Source of the DNA: Clostridia bacterium
GTDB lineage: Bacteria; Bacillota; Clostridia; UBA1381; UBA9506
DNA length: 64,000 nucleotides
Reading direction: 5' to 3'
Assembly (NCBI GenBank): GCA_017416855.1
Contig: JAFQAZ010000010.1
Coordinates: forward strand, 26,476-90,475
Shown here: piece after piece, positions 8,828 to 16,484 of the stretch
Numbering within the stretch: position 1 is the stretch's first letter
Layout of the letters: every line of letters begins with the position of its first letter
Translations under genes and position numbers: made by a program
The notes under the pieces: model-generated
What the model was told of the DNA's origin: nothing
The model's input: the letters and a program-made list of their open reading frames with translations, nothing else
The model's database searches: none

Positions 8828-8856
8828 ATTGTAAACGAAAAAGCTGATAAAGTCAA
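8828..8856 (-). promoter_or_regulatory. Promoter of citrate synthase
   Basis: Minus-strand TTGACT (8856-8851), 17-base spacer, TACAAT (8833-8828), 24 bases from the GTG start. It lies back to back with the tRNA-Met promoter. Confidence 0.8.
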
Positions 8857-8866
8857 GAAAAAACTA

Positions 8867-8895
8867 TTGACAACAGCCGGTTATTTTGATAAAAT
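8867..8895 (+). promoter_or_regulatory. Promoter of tRNA-Met
   Basis: TTGACA (8867-8872), 17-base spacer, TAAAAT (8890-8895), 17 bases before the mature tRNA. Confidence 0.85.
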
Positions 8896-8912
8896 ATTTG
8901 AGTACATTAAAC

Positions 8913-8989
8913 GGGCCTTTAGCTCAGTTGGTTAGAGCAACCGGCTCATAACCGGTCGGTCCGGGGTTCGAGTCCCTGAAGGCCCACCA
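8913..8989 (+). tRNA. tRNA-Met (anticodon CAT)
   Basis: Cloverleaf of 77 nt with encoded CCA. Acceptor GGGCCTT / AAGGCCC, D arm GCTC...GAGC, anticodon stem ACCGG / CCGGT with loop CTCATAA (anticodon CAT), T loop TTCGAGT. The paired G1-C72 and the absence of the three G-C pairs typical of the initiator stem point to elongator Met; a lysidine-modified Ile tRNA is less likely but cannot be excluded from the anticodon alone. Confidence 0.93.
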
Positions 8990-9025
8990 AAAATCGACAT
9001 TCTTCGACAGAGGAATGTCGATTTT
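8990..9025 (+). terminator. Terminator of tRNA-Met
   Basis: Inverted repeat AAATCGACATTC / GAATGTCGATTT-like (one G bulge) ending in a short T4 tract, immediately after the CCA end. Confidence 0.65.
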
Positions 9026-9313
9026 ACTTATTCCCTATTCCCTAAAGAAACTCGTTGATTTTTGGAAAGTAATAAGTAATAGTGAAAAGGGAAGAAGTTA
9101 AGATAGCTTTGCTTATGCAAAGCTTATTTTTATATGTGCATCATTATTGTTCTGCCTTGTCAAATAAAACAAGCACTCTTGTTTGAGGGTGCTTGTTTTA
9201 TTGTATAACGAAAAGAGGAATGATGATCATCATCATTCCTCATACAATTAGCTTATCTGTAGCACAGGAGAAAGGGTCTCTCATGTTCCTGTGATTCTTT
9301 ATGATTTATTGCT
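9026..9313. other. Gene-free stretch rich in inverted repeats
   Basis: No coding frame is supportable here. Three inverted repeats are visible. AGCTTTGC/GCAAAGCT (9105-9124) is followed by TATTTTTAT. AATAAAACAAGCACTC (9163-9178) pairs with 9187-9202 with one wobble. A 13-bp perfect repeat GAGGAATGATGAT/ATCATCATTCCTC (9215-9241) is followed on the minus strand by TTTTC, so it is the likely terminator of the minus-strand gene that ends at 9314. The first ~75 bases contain TATTCCCTATTCCC and, reversed, GTGAAAAGGGAAG, a low-complexity pattern that could be a worn repeat. Confidence 0.6.
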
Positions 9314-10486
9314 TTAGCAGTCAATCTCAAAAAGCTCTCTGGGGTAGTTGGTGAGGTTTTCTGCTCCATCCTTCTTCACGCAAACCACGTCTTCCATTCT
9401 AAGGCCGGTTTCGGTCTTGTTGGAACCTAAGAAGATATCCACGCAGAAGGTCATATTTTCTTCCAGCAGATAATCAGAGTTGGTTTCAATCCAGGGTGCT
9501 TCACCCTCCATGGTGCCGTTGCCGTGACAGGGACCATATAACAGCCAATCGCCGTAACCCATTTTGGTTACATTTTCAATGTGGAACTTAGCCACATCAC
9601 AAGCAGGAGTACCGGCTTTTAGCATAGCGATGACATCGGCCTGAGCCTTGTAACCTACTTCAATCAGTTCTTTCTGTTCGGGTGTTGCTTTGCCGAACAC
9701 AACAGGACGACCGATGCTGGAAGCATAGCCATCCACACGGGCACCAATCTGAATAAAGGTCATATCACCTTTTTCAATTTTTTTGTTTCTTGGGCGGCTG
9801 ATGGCCTGATTGGAGCCTTTGCCGGTGAGCACCCAAACGGGATAAGATTCGCGCTCGGCACCAAGCTCGTGCATTTTGCCCAAAGCAAGACCTGCCACTT
9901 GCTGTTCCGTCATACCAACTTTGATGTTGGCACGGACATAATCGAAGGTTTCTTTAGTGATTTGTGCAGCGGCACGCATACAAGCCAGTTCATTTTCTGT
10001 TTTCCGCATACGGATGTTGTTGACAATGTGGTCAGCTTTTTCAATTTTAACGGTCAAAGCTTCAGACAGTGCTTCATACACACCGATTGTCATTAAGGGC
10101 AAACCGGCCACACCGAAACGGGTGATGGCTTTATCGCCCATCATCTCTTTAAATAAGCCACTGAAAGTGTCTAAGGATTTGCCGGGGTATTCCGGTTCAG
10201 AGGATTCTCTGAAAGCCTTTAACAAGCGGATATCATTAATTTTAGAACGGTCGGAAGCATAGGTATAGCTTTCCGGTCCGATTAAGAGCATGGGCTCCCC
10301 CTCCTGAGGGATTAACACACCGGCGGTTTCAAAAGAGGGCCAGTAGTTTGAAAAATAGCGTACATACTGAGGTTCTGCCTCGTTTCCGTAAGAAAGAAGC
10401 AGGTCAAAGCCCTCCTCTTTCATAGCCTTTTGTACTTTAACAATTCTTTCTTTAAACTCGCTTAAGGGAATAGAAGGTAAATTCAT
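9314..10486 (-). CDS. M24-family protein, creatinase-like, with atypical metal site
   Basis: Pita-bread fold hydrolase of about 390 residues: an N-terminal creatinase/prolidase domain (about 1-140) and a C-terminal M24 domain. In metal-dependent aminopeptidase P and prolidase the ligands lie in D-x-G and S-D-x-T-R motifs; here the matching places read FIQIGARVDGYASSIGRP, so both aspartates seem replaced by Gln and Ser. The histidine region (GPCHGNG) and the late RMED glutamate remain. Loss of these ligands is what distinguishes creatinase, which works without metal, so a C-N hydrolase or non-peptidase role is more likely than a classical peptidase. I chose ATG at 10486, with AAGGAG 7 bases upstream overlapping the stop codon of the preceding gene. 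Last gene of a three-gene operon. Confidence 0.8.
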   Translation of the reverse strand: MNLPSIPLSEFKERIVKVQKAMKEEGFDLLLSYGNEAEPQYVRYFSNYWPSFETAGVLIPQEGEPMLLIGPESYTYASDRSKINDIRLLKAFRESSEPEYPGKSLDTFSGLFKEMMGDKAITRFGVAGLPLMTIGVYEALSEALTVKIEKADHIVNNIRMRKTENELACMRAAAQITKETFDYVRANIKVGMTEQQVAGLALGKMHELGAERESYPVWVLTGKGSNQAISRPRNKKIEKGDMTFIQIGARVDGYASSIGRPVVFGKATPEQKELIEVGYKAQADVIAMLKAGTPACDVAKFHIENVTKMGYGDWLLYGPCHGNGTMEGEAPWIETNSDYLLEENMTFCVDIFLGSNKTETGLRMEDVVCVKKDGAENLTNYPRELFEIDC

Positions 10487-10490
10487 TTGT

Positions 10491-11528
10491 TTACTCCTTT
10501 CCGCACAGCCACTGTGCCGGATTCTCAATTAATAAAGTTTTAATTTGGCTATCGGTAATGCCTTCATCCTCCATCATGGGGACAATGTTGGTAAGCACAT
10601 GGTCATAGCCCCAACCACCGTATGTATGCAAAAGATTTTTAAGGCATACATCACAGGAGAGAAGAATTTGGTTCAAATAGCCTTTGTCAATCATTTTTTT
10701 CAGCAGGGTTACGCGGTCGGTATCGTGAACGAACAGACCATAACCGGAATTTCGGACTTCACGGCGGATGTAATACTCTTTGCCGAAGTTGTCGAACTCT
10801 ACATACACACCTTTTTCTAAAAGAGCGAAGATATATTCTTCCCGATTTTCCACATCAATGTGGCTGATGCAGATCTTTTCCGGTGCCACACCAGCGTTAA
10901 GTAGAATATCGGCGGCTTCTAAACCATTGACCGTCCAGGGGTTAATGTGTACATTGATAGCAGCACCGGTATCCAGACTTGCAATAGCGGCAGAGCGGAG
11001 AATACGACGTTCTTTATCGTCAAAAATTTCGCTGATGCCGATTTCGCCGATATAGCCTGCCGGGATGCCGTCAATGCCTTCGGTCAGTTCTTTCACCATT
11101 AGGTCGGCAATTTCACGCTCTGTCATAGTGGCAAGTGCTTCGGGATGGGTTTCTCCCACATAAAAGCCGGTTCCCATAATGATGTTTAAGCCTGTGGCTT
11201 CGGCGATGCGTTTTAATGCTTGCGGGTCTCTGCCAATGCCGGGCAACGATGCATCTACCACAGTGTCACCACCGGCTTTTTTAAAGAAAGAAAGCTCATG
11301 GATGGCAATTTCTTCATTGTCTAACAATAAATTATCCTTTAAGGCATAGCAATCACGGCTTAAAATACCCAAATTCCACATTTCAACCTTTTGTGTGGCC
11401 GGGTCTTCAATTCCCGGGACGGGCAAAGCTTGGTAAAAAGCAGTTAAGTCAAGCAAAACGTGCTCATGGGTGGTAACAGTTCCTAATTGCTCACGGCTTA
11501 ATTCACCGCATACACTTTTAACTTTCAT
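10491..11528 (-). CDS. Phosphotriesterase-family metal hydrolase
   Basis: Amidohydrolase-superfamily TIM barrel of 345 residues, close in layout to the phosphotriesterase homology proteins and their lactonase relatives. Metal-binding segments are present in order: THEHVLLD near residue 20 (HxH), YIGEIGISE in mid-protein (Glu in place of the carboxylated Lys), INVHINPW, ISHIDVENRE and LSCDVCLK (final Asp). The natural substrate of such proteins is usually a lactone or ester rather than an organophosphate. It lies 15 bases after the unknown TIM-barrel gene and 4 bases before the M24 gene, so the three are co-expressed; a pathway for a small cyclic or amide-bearing metabolite is possible but unproved. 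Start ATG at 11528 has GAGGTG upstream. Confidence 0.85.
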   Translation of the reverse strand: MKVKSVCGELSREQLGTVTTHEHVLLDLTAFYQALPVPGIEDPATQKVEMWNLGILSRDCYALKDNLLLDNEEIAIHELSFFKKAGGDTVVDASLPGIGRDPQALKRIAEATGLNIIMGTGFYVGETHPEALATMTEREIADLMVKELTEGIDGIPAGYIGEIGISEIFDDKERRILRSAAIASLDTGAAINVHINPWTVNGLEAADILLNAGVAPEKICISHIDVENREEYIFALLEKGVYVEFDNFGKEYYIRREVRNSGYGLFVHDTDRVTLLKKMIDKGYLNQILLSCDVCLKNLLHTYGGWGYDHVLTNIVPMMEDEGITDSQIKTLLIENPAQWLCGKE

Positions 11529-11543
11529 AGGTTTTCACCTCGC

Positions 11544-12326
11544 TTAAATTTCTTCATCGCCGTGTGCTTCCATCCAGCTGACGGCGGCATCGTAGGCTTC
11601 AAAGTCAAGGTCTGCCATGGTGTTGGTGTGGAGGACAATGCCCTCTATTTCACCAGCCAAGAGTTTTTCTCTCGCCCAGTTTAACTGCCAGGTAACGGCG
11701 GTGCCTGTGGCCTGCTTATGTTCGCCGAAGTTATAAAGGTAAACACCCACCATACGGCGGTTATGGGGTGTCATTTTCTTAAACAACTCGAATTTTTCAG
11801 GGATTAAGGGTACGTCTTTTTCTTCCCAGGTCCACATAATGATGCCGTCCATCTGATCCATAAAGGGTTGGAACACTTCATCCACTTCAGGCTTAATGCC
11901 GAATTCGTTGGTATAAAGAATCATCCAGCTGTCTAAACGACGGATGTTGTTATTATGCAGTCGGTCCTGTTCTGCTTTTAACTGATCTAAGGCATCATCA
12001 GCATAATAGTTAAAACCTTTAAAATCGTCAAAGGCAACACAGGTGATGTTGGGGAAATCCTTAGCCTGTTCTAAAACTCTGTCAAAATGGCAGCTGTCCT
12101 TTTCGTGGAATTTATACCCCCAGCCTACCTGATTCAAGGTTTTAAAGGATTTGTTATACTGGCGTTCATTCACTTCCCAGTTTACAGGAACCATAAACAC
12201 ATTGCGAACCCCTAAGTAAAGGCAGCCTTCCATAGGCGTCATACGGGAGGGTTTATCATTGCCGAATTCAGCGTTGTACCGTCCTTCGGGATGACCCCAA
12301 AGCCAAAACTTGTCTCTTAATTGCAT
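11544..12326 (-). CDS. Uncharacterised TIM-barrel-like protein, possible glycosidase relative
   Basis: Protein of 260 residues, no signal peptide, not recognised with confidence. It opens with the aromatic run FWLWGHPEGRY and alternates strands and helices as a (beta/alpha)8 barrel would: GVRNVFMVPVNW, ITCVAFDDF, SWMILYTNEFG, DGIIMWTWEEKD, VGVYLYNFGEH, IEGIVLHTNT. The FDDF, TNEFG and TWEEKD strand ends place acidic residues where glycosidase catalytic residues usually sit. First gene of the minus-strand trio, with AGGAGGT before the ATG and a promoter facing the AraC gene on the other strand. It may be a sugar-processing enzyme regulated by that AraC protein, but function is unknown. Confidence 0.75.
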   Translation of the reverse strand: MQLRDKFWLWGHPEGRYNAEFGNDKPSRMTPMEGCLYLGVRNVFMVPVNWEVNERQYNKSFKTLNQVGWGYKFHEKDSCHFDRVLEQAKDFPNITCVAFDDFKGFNYYADDALDQLKAEQDRLHNNNIRRLDSWMILYTNEFGIKPEVDEVFQPFMDQMDGIIMWTWEEKDVPLIPEKFELFKKMTPHNRRMVGVYLYNFGEHKQATGTAVTWQLNWAREKLLAGEIEGIVLHTNTMADLDFEAYDAAVSWMEAHGDEEI

Positions 12327-12384
12327 AGTTTTTACCTCCTTGATTTTATGAAGATTTTATGATATTATGTACTTATGTATTTTC

Positions 12385-12412
12385 ATTGTATCACAAAAGC
12401 CCATAAAAACAA
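12385..12412 (-). promoter_or_regulatory. Promoter of the M24/phosphotriesterase trio
   Basis: Minus-strand TTGTTT (12412-12407), 16-base spacer, TACAAT (12390-12385) in the 120-base region between the divergent operon and the AraC gene. The weak -35 box is compatible with activation by the neighbouring AraC protein. Confidence 0.55.
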
Positions 12413-12446
12413 GTAAAAAACGGGTCATGAATATGGAGATTTGAAT

Positions 12447-13244
12447 ATGTACATCAGGAATACGAGCCTTTGTGAAAAGGTGAATCAGCTACAGCTTTTT
12501 ATGCTGGTTTACGGTCGGGCCATGGTTGATAAAAACTGGCAGGGAGAAATTGTTGATTCTTCTTTTACATTTTTGTATTATATCGTGAACGGTTCTGCCG
12601 TGGTGGAAACGGAGAATGGTGTGATGGAACTTACGGCGGGTCATTGGTATCTTTTGCCTTCAAGATGCCGGTTTTTATACCGTTGTGATGACTATATGGA
12701 TCATTTGTTCTTTCACATTAAATTATGTCATGCTGACCGGCTGGACTTGCTGTATCATTGCCAAATACCGTTAACGGCTGATTTACCGGCACCGCCGGAA
12801 TATGCATTTAGGAATCTGAAAAACACAGATGATGTGATTGGAGCGCTCAGGGTTCGTCATTTTGTGTATGAAACTGTGCTTTCTATGTTAGAAGCCAACG
12901 GCATCACGCTGAAAATGGCCTTTCGCTCAGAACCTGTGATCCGTGCGGTTGAATATATTAATCAGCATCTTTCTGCCAGTCTCACCACAACAGAAATTGC
13001 GGAGCATGCCTTTGTTTCTAAAAGCACACTCACGAAGCATTTCAAAAAAGAACTGTCTATGTCGGTGCAGGAGTACCTTTATGATATTTTATTGTCAGAA
13101 GCCAGCCGAATGCTCTTGAAGGGCAATCGTTCCGTTTTAGAAATCAGTGAACGGTTAGGATTTTCAGATCAGTTCTATTTTTCGCGACGGTTTAAAGCAA
13201 AATATGGAACCTCGCCCAGAGAGTATAAAAAAATGTTCAGCTAA
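12447..13244 (+). CDS. AraC-family transcriptional regulator
   Basis: Sugar-responsive type regulator of 265 residues. The N-terminal part is a cupin-like sensor (YYIVNGSAVVETENGVMELTAGH resembles the AraC ligand-arm barrel; a string of residues TAGHWYLLPSRCRF follows the usual pattern). The C-terminal ~100 residues carry two helix-turn-helix motifs (TTEIAEHAFVSKSTLTKHFKKE and ISERLGFSDQFYFSRRFKAKYG, ending SPREYKK). I chose the ATG at 12447 because GGAG is 8 bases upstream; a TTG at 12441 is too close. It is 19 bases upstream of a second AraC gene and divergent from the minus-strand trio, so it may control either or both. Confidence 0.9.
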   Translation: MYIRNTSLCEKVNQLQLFMLVYGRAMVDKNWQGEIVDSSFTFLYYIVNGSAVVETENGVMELTAGHWYLLPSRCRFLYRCDDYMDHLFFHIKLCHADRLDLLYHCQIPLTADLPAPPEYAFRNLKNTDDVIGALRVRHFVYETVLSMLEANGITLKMAFRSEPVIRAVEYINQHLSASLTTTEIAEHAFVSKSTLTKHFKKELSMSVQEYLYDILLSEASRMLLKGNRSVLEISERLGFSDQFYFSRRFKAKYGTSPREYKKMFS

Positions 13245-13263
13245 ATGATAAGAGGGTGTATCT

Positions 13264-14223
13264 ATGCTAAAAAATGAAATTTTACAAAAACTTTTGCCCG
13301 TTACCGAGGAAGAACAAAAATTCGTGGATGGGCAGAAGCAAATTGACAGAAGTATATATATGGATTCGCCCTTGAATATTGTGAACAGTAAAAAAATCTT
13401 AAGGGATGGAAAACAGATTGCTATACGCCCTCATACCCGATTTGTACATTTTCCGGAGCATTCCCATGATTTTGTTGAAATCATCTATATGTGTGCAGGA
13501 CAGACAACCCACTTAATTGACGGCGAGAAAATTATTCTGAAGGAAGGGGAGCTCTTGTTTTTGTGCCAGAGTGCCAAACAGGAGATTTATCCTGCTTCAT
13601 ATCATGATATTGCCGTAAATTTTGTTATTCTGCCTGATTTTTTTGATGAGGCATTGCAGATGTTGGGAGAAGAGGATACACCTCTGAAACGGTTTATTGT
13701 AGACTGTTTAAAGAATAAGCAAACTGATATCAGTTATTTGCATTTTAAGGTGTCTGACGTTCTGCCGGTTCAAAACCTAATTGAAAATCTGATCTGGAGT
13801 TTTATGGTCGAGACATCCAACAAAAGAAACATCAATCAGCTCACGATGGGACTTTTGTTTTTACAGCTGATTCATTATACAGACAGACTGTATGCCAATA
13901 ACGTTGAAGAAAAGACGATTGTTAAGGTTCTTGGTTATATTGAAGAACAGTATCAGAACGGAACGCTATCGGCACTGGCGGAGTCACTTGGTTGTGACGT
14001 GAGCGTGCTTTCGAGAGAAATCAAACAAAAGACCGGAAAAAAATATACGGAACTGGTGCAGGAAAAACGTCTTTCACAGGCCTGTTTTTTATTAAAAAAT
14101 ACAGACATTCCGATTGATGAGGTTGCTGTAAAAATAGGATATGAAAACATAAGCTTTTTCTATCGTATTTTTAAGAAAAAATATGGTATTTCACCGAAAA
14201 AATACAGATGTCGTGAGAATTAA
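13264..14223 (+). CDS. AraC-family regulator with cupin sensor, near rhamnose genes
   Basis: 319 residues. A cupin sensor domain is seen at about residues 55-115 (HFPEHSHDFVEIIYMCAGQ has the metal-type His pattern, then GEKIILKEGELLFL). A helical linker leads to a C-terminal AraC domain (LAESLGCDVSVLSREIKQKTG and VAVKIGYENISFFYRIFKKKYG, ending SPKKYR). It follows the other AraC gene in the same unit and is closed by a terminator that overlaps the promoter of rhaA. RhaS/RhaR-type control of the rhamnose genes is an attractive guess from position; it is not close enough to those proteins for me to use their names. Confidence 0.88.
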   Translation: MLKNEILQKLLPVTEEEQKFVDGQKQIDRSIYMDSPLNIVNSKKILRDGKQIAIRPHTRFVHFPEHSHDFVEIIYMCAGQTTHLIDGEKIILKEGELLFLCQSAKQEIYPASYHDIAVNFVILPDFFDEALQMLGEEDTPLKRFIVDCLKNKQTDISYLHFKVSDVLPVQNLIENLIWSFMVETSNKRNINQLTMGLLFLQLIHYTDRLYANNVEEKTIVKVLGYIEEQYQNGTLSALAESLGCDVSVLSREIKQKTGKKYTELVQEKRLSQACFLLKNTDIPIDEVAVKIGYENISFFYRIFKKKYGISPKKYRCREN

Positions 14224-14243
14224 TGCCATTCTTTATTTTACAA

Positions 14244-14285
14244 ATAAGGACAGTTTTTTAACAAAAAACGTCCTTGTTTTTTTTG
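14244..14285 (+). terminator. Terminator after the second AraC gene
   Basis: Stem ATAAGGACaGTTTTTT / AAAAAACGTCCTTG with a short loop, followed by a T8-9 tract. The -35 box of the rhaA promoter lies in the end of this structure. Confidence 0.85.
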
Positions 14286-14302
14286 TTCTCAAATGATATA
14301 AT
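14274..14302 (+). promoter_or_regulatory. Promoter of rhaA-rhaD
   Basis: TTGTTT (14274-14279), 17-base spacer, TATAAT (14297-14302), ending 23 bases before the rhaA start codon. The -35 is built from the preceding terminator's T-rich end. Confidence 0.7.
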
Positions 14303-14325
14303 TCAAATGTAAAGGAGTGGATGAT

Positions 14326-15561
14326 ATGAACCGATATGAAGAAGCAAGAGAAATATATAAAAGTTTTGGTGTCGATACGGAGTTGGCGCTTTCTCGTCTT
14401 GAAAACGTACCTGTGTCTATGCATTGCTGGCAAGGTGACGATGTGATTGGCTTTGACAATGAGGAAGGTCTATCCGGCGGAATTCAAACAACGGGCAATT
14501 ATCCCGGCAGAGCAACTACACCGGAAGAGCTGATGGCGGATATGGATAAAGCCATATCTTTAATACCGGGTAAGAAAAAATTGAATCTTCATGCTTGCTA
14601 TGCTATACTAAACGGAGAGAAGGCAGATCGTAACGCCATCAAGCCTAAGCATTTTCAACCATGGGTTGATTTTGCGAAAAAAAGGAATTTGGGCATTGAT
14701 TTTAATCCCACGTTTTTTTCGCATCCTATGGTGAAAGATAATTTAACCCTGTCATCTCCGAATGAAACCGTGAGAAAATTCTGGATAGAACACGGCAAAC
14801 GCTGTCTTGAAATTTCACAGTATTTTGCAGAGGAAACCGGCGTTCCCTGTGTGATGAACATCTGGATTCCCGATGGATATAAAGATATTCCGGCAGACCG
14901 GTTGGGTCCAAGGGAACGGTTTAAAGCTTCCTTGGATGAAATCCTTTCCTCAGACTATGATACGTCAAAAGTATATGTTTGTCTGGAATCAAAGGTTTTT
15001 GGAATTGGCGTTGAGTCCTATACAGTTGGTTCAGCAGAATTTTGCATGAATTATGTGAGTCAAAAGGGCATCACACCGCTGATGGATAACGGACACTATC
15101 ATCCCACGGAACTTGTTTCGGATAAAATCTCCGCAATGTTGCCGTTTCACGAAAAAGTGGCTCTCCACGTAACCAGGTCTGTTCGTTGGGACAGCGACCA
15201 CGTTGTTTTGTTTGATGATGAAACAAGGGAAATTGCCAAAGAAATTGTACGGAACAATGCCTTGGACCGTGTGTTTATTGCTACAGACTATTTTGATGCA
15301 TCAATTAACAGAATTTCGGCATGGGTCACCGGTATGCGCAGTGTGCAAAAAGCGCTATTGTTTGCACTTTTACAGCCTTCAGATAAGATGATGTCATTGC
15401 AGAATGAACAGGATATGACATCTCTGATGATTTATCAGGAAGAGTTAAAAACCGCACCCTTTGGGGATGTATGGCAGGAATACTTAAAACGACAGAATGT
15501 TCCGAAGGATTATTTAAAAGAAGTAAAAGAATATGAACAGAAAGTTTTGGTGAACAGATGA
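14326..15561 (+). CDS. rhaA: L-rhamnose isomerase
   Basis: Converts L-rhamnose to L-rhamnulose in the cytoplasm, first step of the phosphorylating rhamnose pathway. The protein starts with the family's NRYEEAREIYKSFGVD and SMHCWQGDDV(I)GF segments, followed by SGGIQTTGNYPGRA and the metal/substrate segment GIDFNPTFFSHP. About 411 residues against 419 in E. coli. ATG at 14326 is preceded by AAAGGAGTG at 6 bases; the in-frame GTG at 14317 is part of that site. It overlaps rhaD by 4 bases (ATGA). No rhamnulokinase, mutarotase or RhaT-like permease is next to it, so phosphorylation must come from elsewhere. Confidence 0.95.
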   Translation: MNRYEEAREIYKSFGVDTELALSRLENVPVSMHCWQGDDVIGFDNEEGLSGGIQTTGNYPGRATTPEELMADMDKAISLIPGKKKLNLHACYAILNGEKADRNAIKPKHFQPWVDFAKKRNLGIDFNPTFFSHPMVKDNLTLSSPNETVRKFWIEHGKRCLEISQYFAEETGVPCVMNIWIPDGYKDIPADRLGPRERFKASLDEILSSDYDTSKVYVCLESKVFGIGVESYTVGSAEFCMNYVSQKGITPLMDNGHYHPTELVSDKISAMLPFHEKVALHVTRSVRWDSDHVVLFDDETREIAKEIVRNNALDRVFIATDYFDASINRISAWVTGMRSVQKALLFALLQPSDKMMSLQNEQDMTSLMIYQEELKTAPFGDVWQEYLKRQNVPKDYLKEVKEYEQKVLVNR

Positions 15562-16376
15562 TGAAAAATATTTTAGAAGCACCTTTCGTTACAGAAATGA
15601 GAAAAACCACCGCCAATATGTACCGCATTGGCTGGGATGAACGAAACGGCGGTAACATAAGTTATTTGCTGGATGAGGTGGAAGTGGCTGAATATCTTGA
15701 TGTCAGTCAGGTGATCCGTACAATGCCCATTGGCTTTTGCGAAGCCTCTTTAGCCGGTAAAATTTTTATTGTAACCGGTTCGGGAAAGTATTTTAAAAAT
15801 GTAGACGATGATCCGGAAAATAATCTGGGGATTATTCGCATTGCTCAGGACGGTGAAACAGCTGAACTTTTGTGGGGGTTTAAGGATGGAGGCAAGTTTA
15901 CCTCCGAATTGCCGGCGCATCTTATGAGCCATGCTGCAAGGCTTTCCGTTGACCCGGAAAACAGAGTGGTGATGCATTGTCATCCTACGCATACGCTGGC
16001 TATGAACTATGTTCACGAGCTGGACGACAAGAAGTTTACTCATACCTTGTGGGAAATGTGCACGGAATGTATTGCTATTTTCCCTGAAGGCATCGGCGTT
16101 CTACCATGGATGCTTTGCGGAACCAATTCCATCGGGGAAGCGACAGCTGCAAAAATGAAGGAATTCAGAACGGTTATCTGGGGAATGCACGGCGTTTACG
16201 GTGCCGGCAAAACCATGGATGAAACCTTTGGTCTTTTGGAAACCGTAGAAAAGGCGGCACAAATTTATATGCTAACTGCCCATCTGCCGAGAATCAATAC
16301 CATTAAAGACGAAGAAATGGTTGAACTGGCGGAGTATTTCGGTGTGAAATACAAAAAAGATTTTTTGAATTTGTAA
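15558..16376 (+). CDS. rhaD: Rhamnulose-1-phosphate aldolase (class II aldolase/adducin fold)
   Basis: Zinc aldolase splitting L-rhamnulose-1-phosphate into dihydroxyacetone phosphate and L-lactaldehyde. At 272 residues it nearly equals E. coli RhaD (274), and the catalytic residues fall at matching places: Glu117 in TSELPAH, His140 and His142 in MHCHPTHTL, and a later His in WGMHGVYGAG. The N-terminal WDERNGGNIS segment is the phosphate-binding part. Start at 15558 overlaps the rhaA stop codon; ATG at 15561 is equally possible. No lactaldehyde reductase gene is seen nearby. A bidirectional terminator follows. Confidence 0.93.
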   Translation: MMKNILEAPFVTEMRKTTANMYRIGWDERNGGNISYLLDEVEVAEYLDVSQVIRTMPIGFCEASLAGKIFIVTGSGKYFKNVDDDPENNLGIIRIAQDGETAELLWGFKDGGKFTSELPAHLMSHAARLSVDPENRVVMHCHPTHTLAMNYVHELDDKKFTHTLWEMCTECIAIFPEGIGVLPWMLCGTNSIGEATAAKMKEFRTVIWGMHGVYGAGKTMDETFGLLETVEKAAQIYMLTAHLPRINTIKDEEMVELAEYFGVKYKKDFLNL

Positions 16377-16433
16377 AATAAAAATACAAAGTCTGATGAA
16401 AAAGGATTATCCTTTAGTAATCAAAAGATTATA

Positions 16434-16472
16434 AAAAGGCTGTAGCAATATGATTATTTGCTACAGCCTTTT
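16434..16472. terminator. Bidirectional terminator between rhaD and the minus-strand glycan operon
   Basis: Fifteen-bp perfect stem AAAAGGCTGTAGCAA / TTGCTACAGCCTTTT with a 9-base loop between converging genes; T and A runs at both ends let it work both ways. Confidence 0.88.
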
Positions 16473-16484
16473 ATTTGAATCGTA

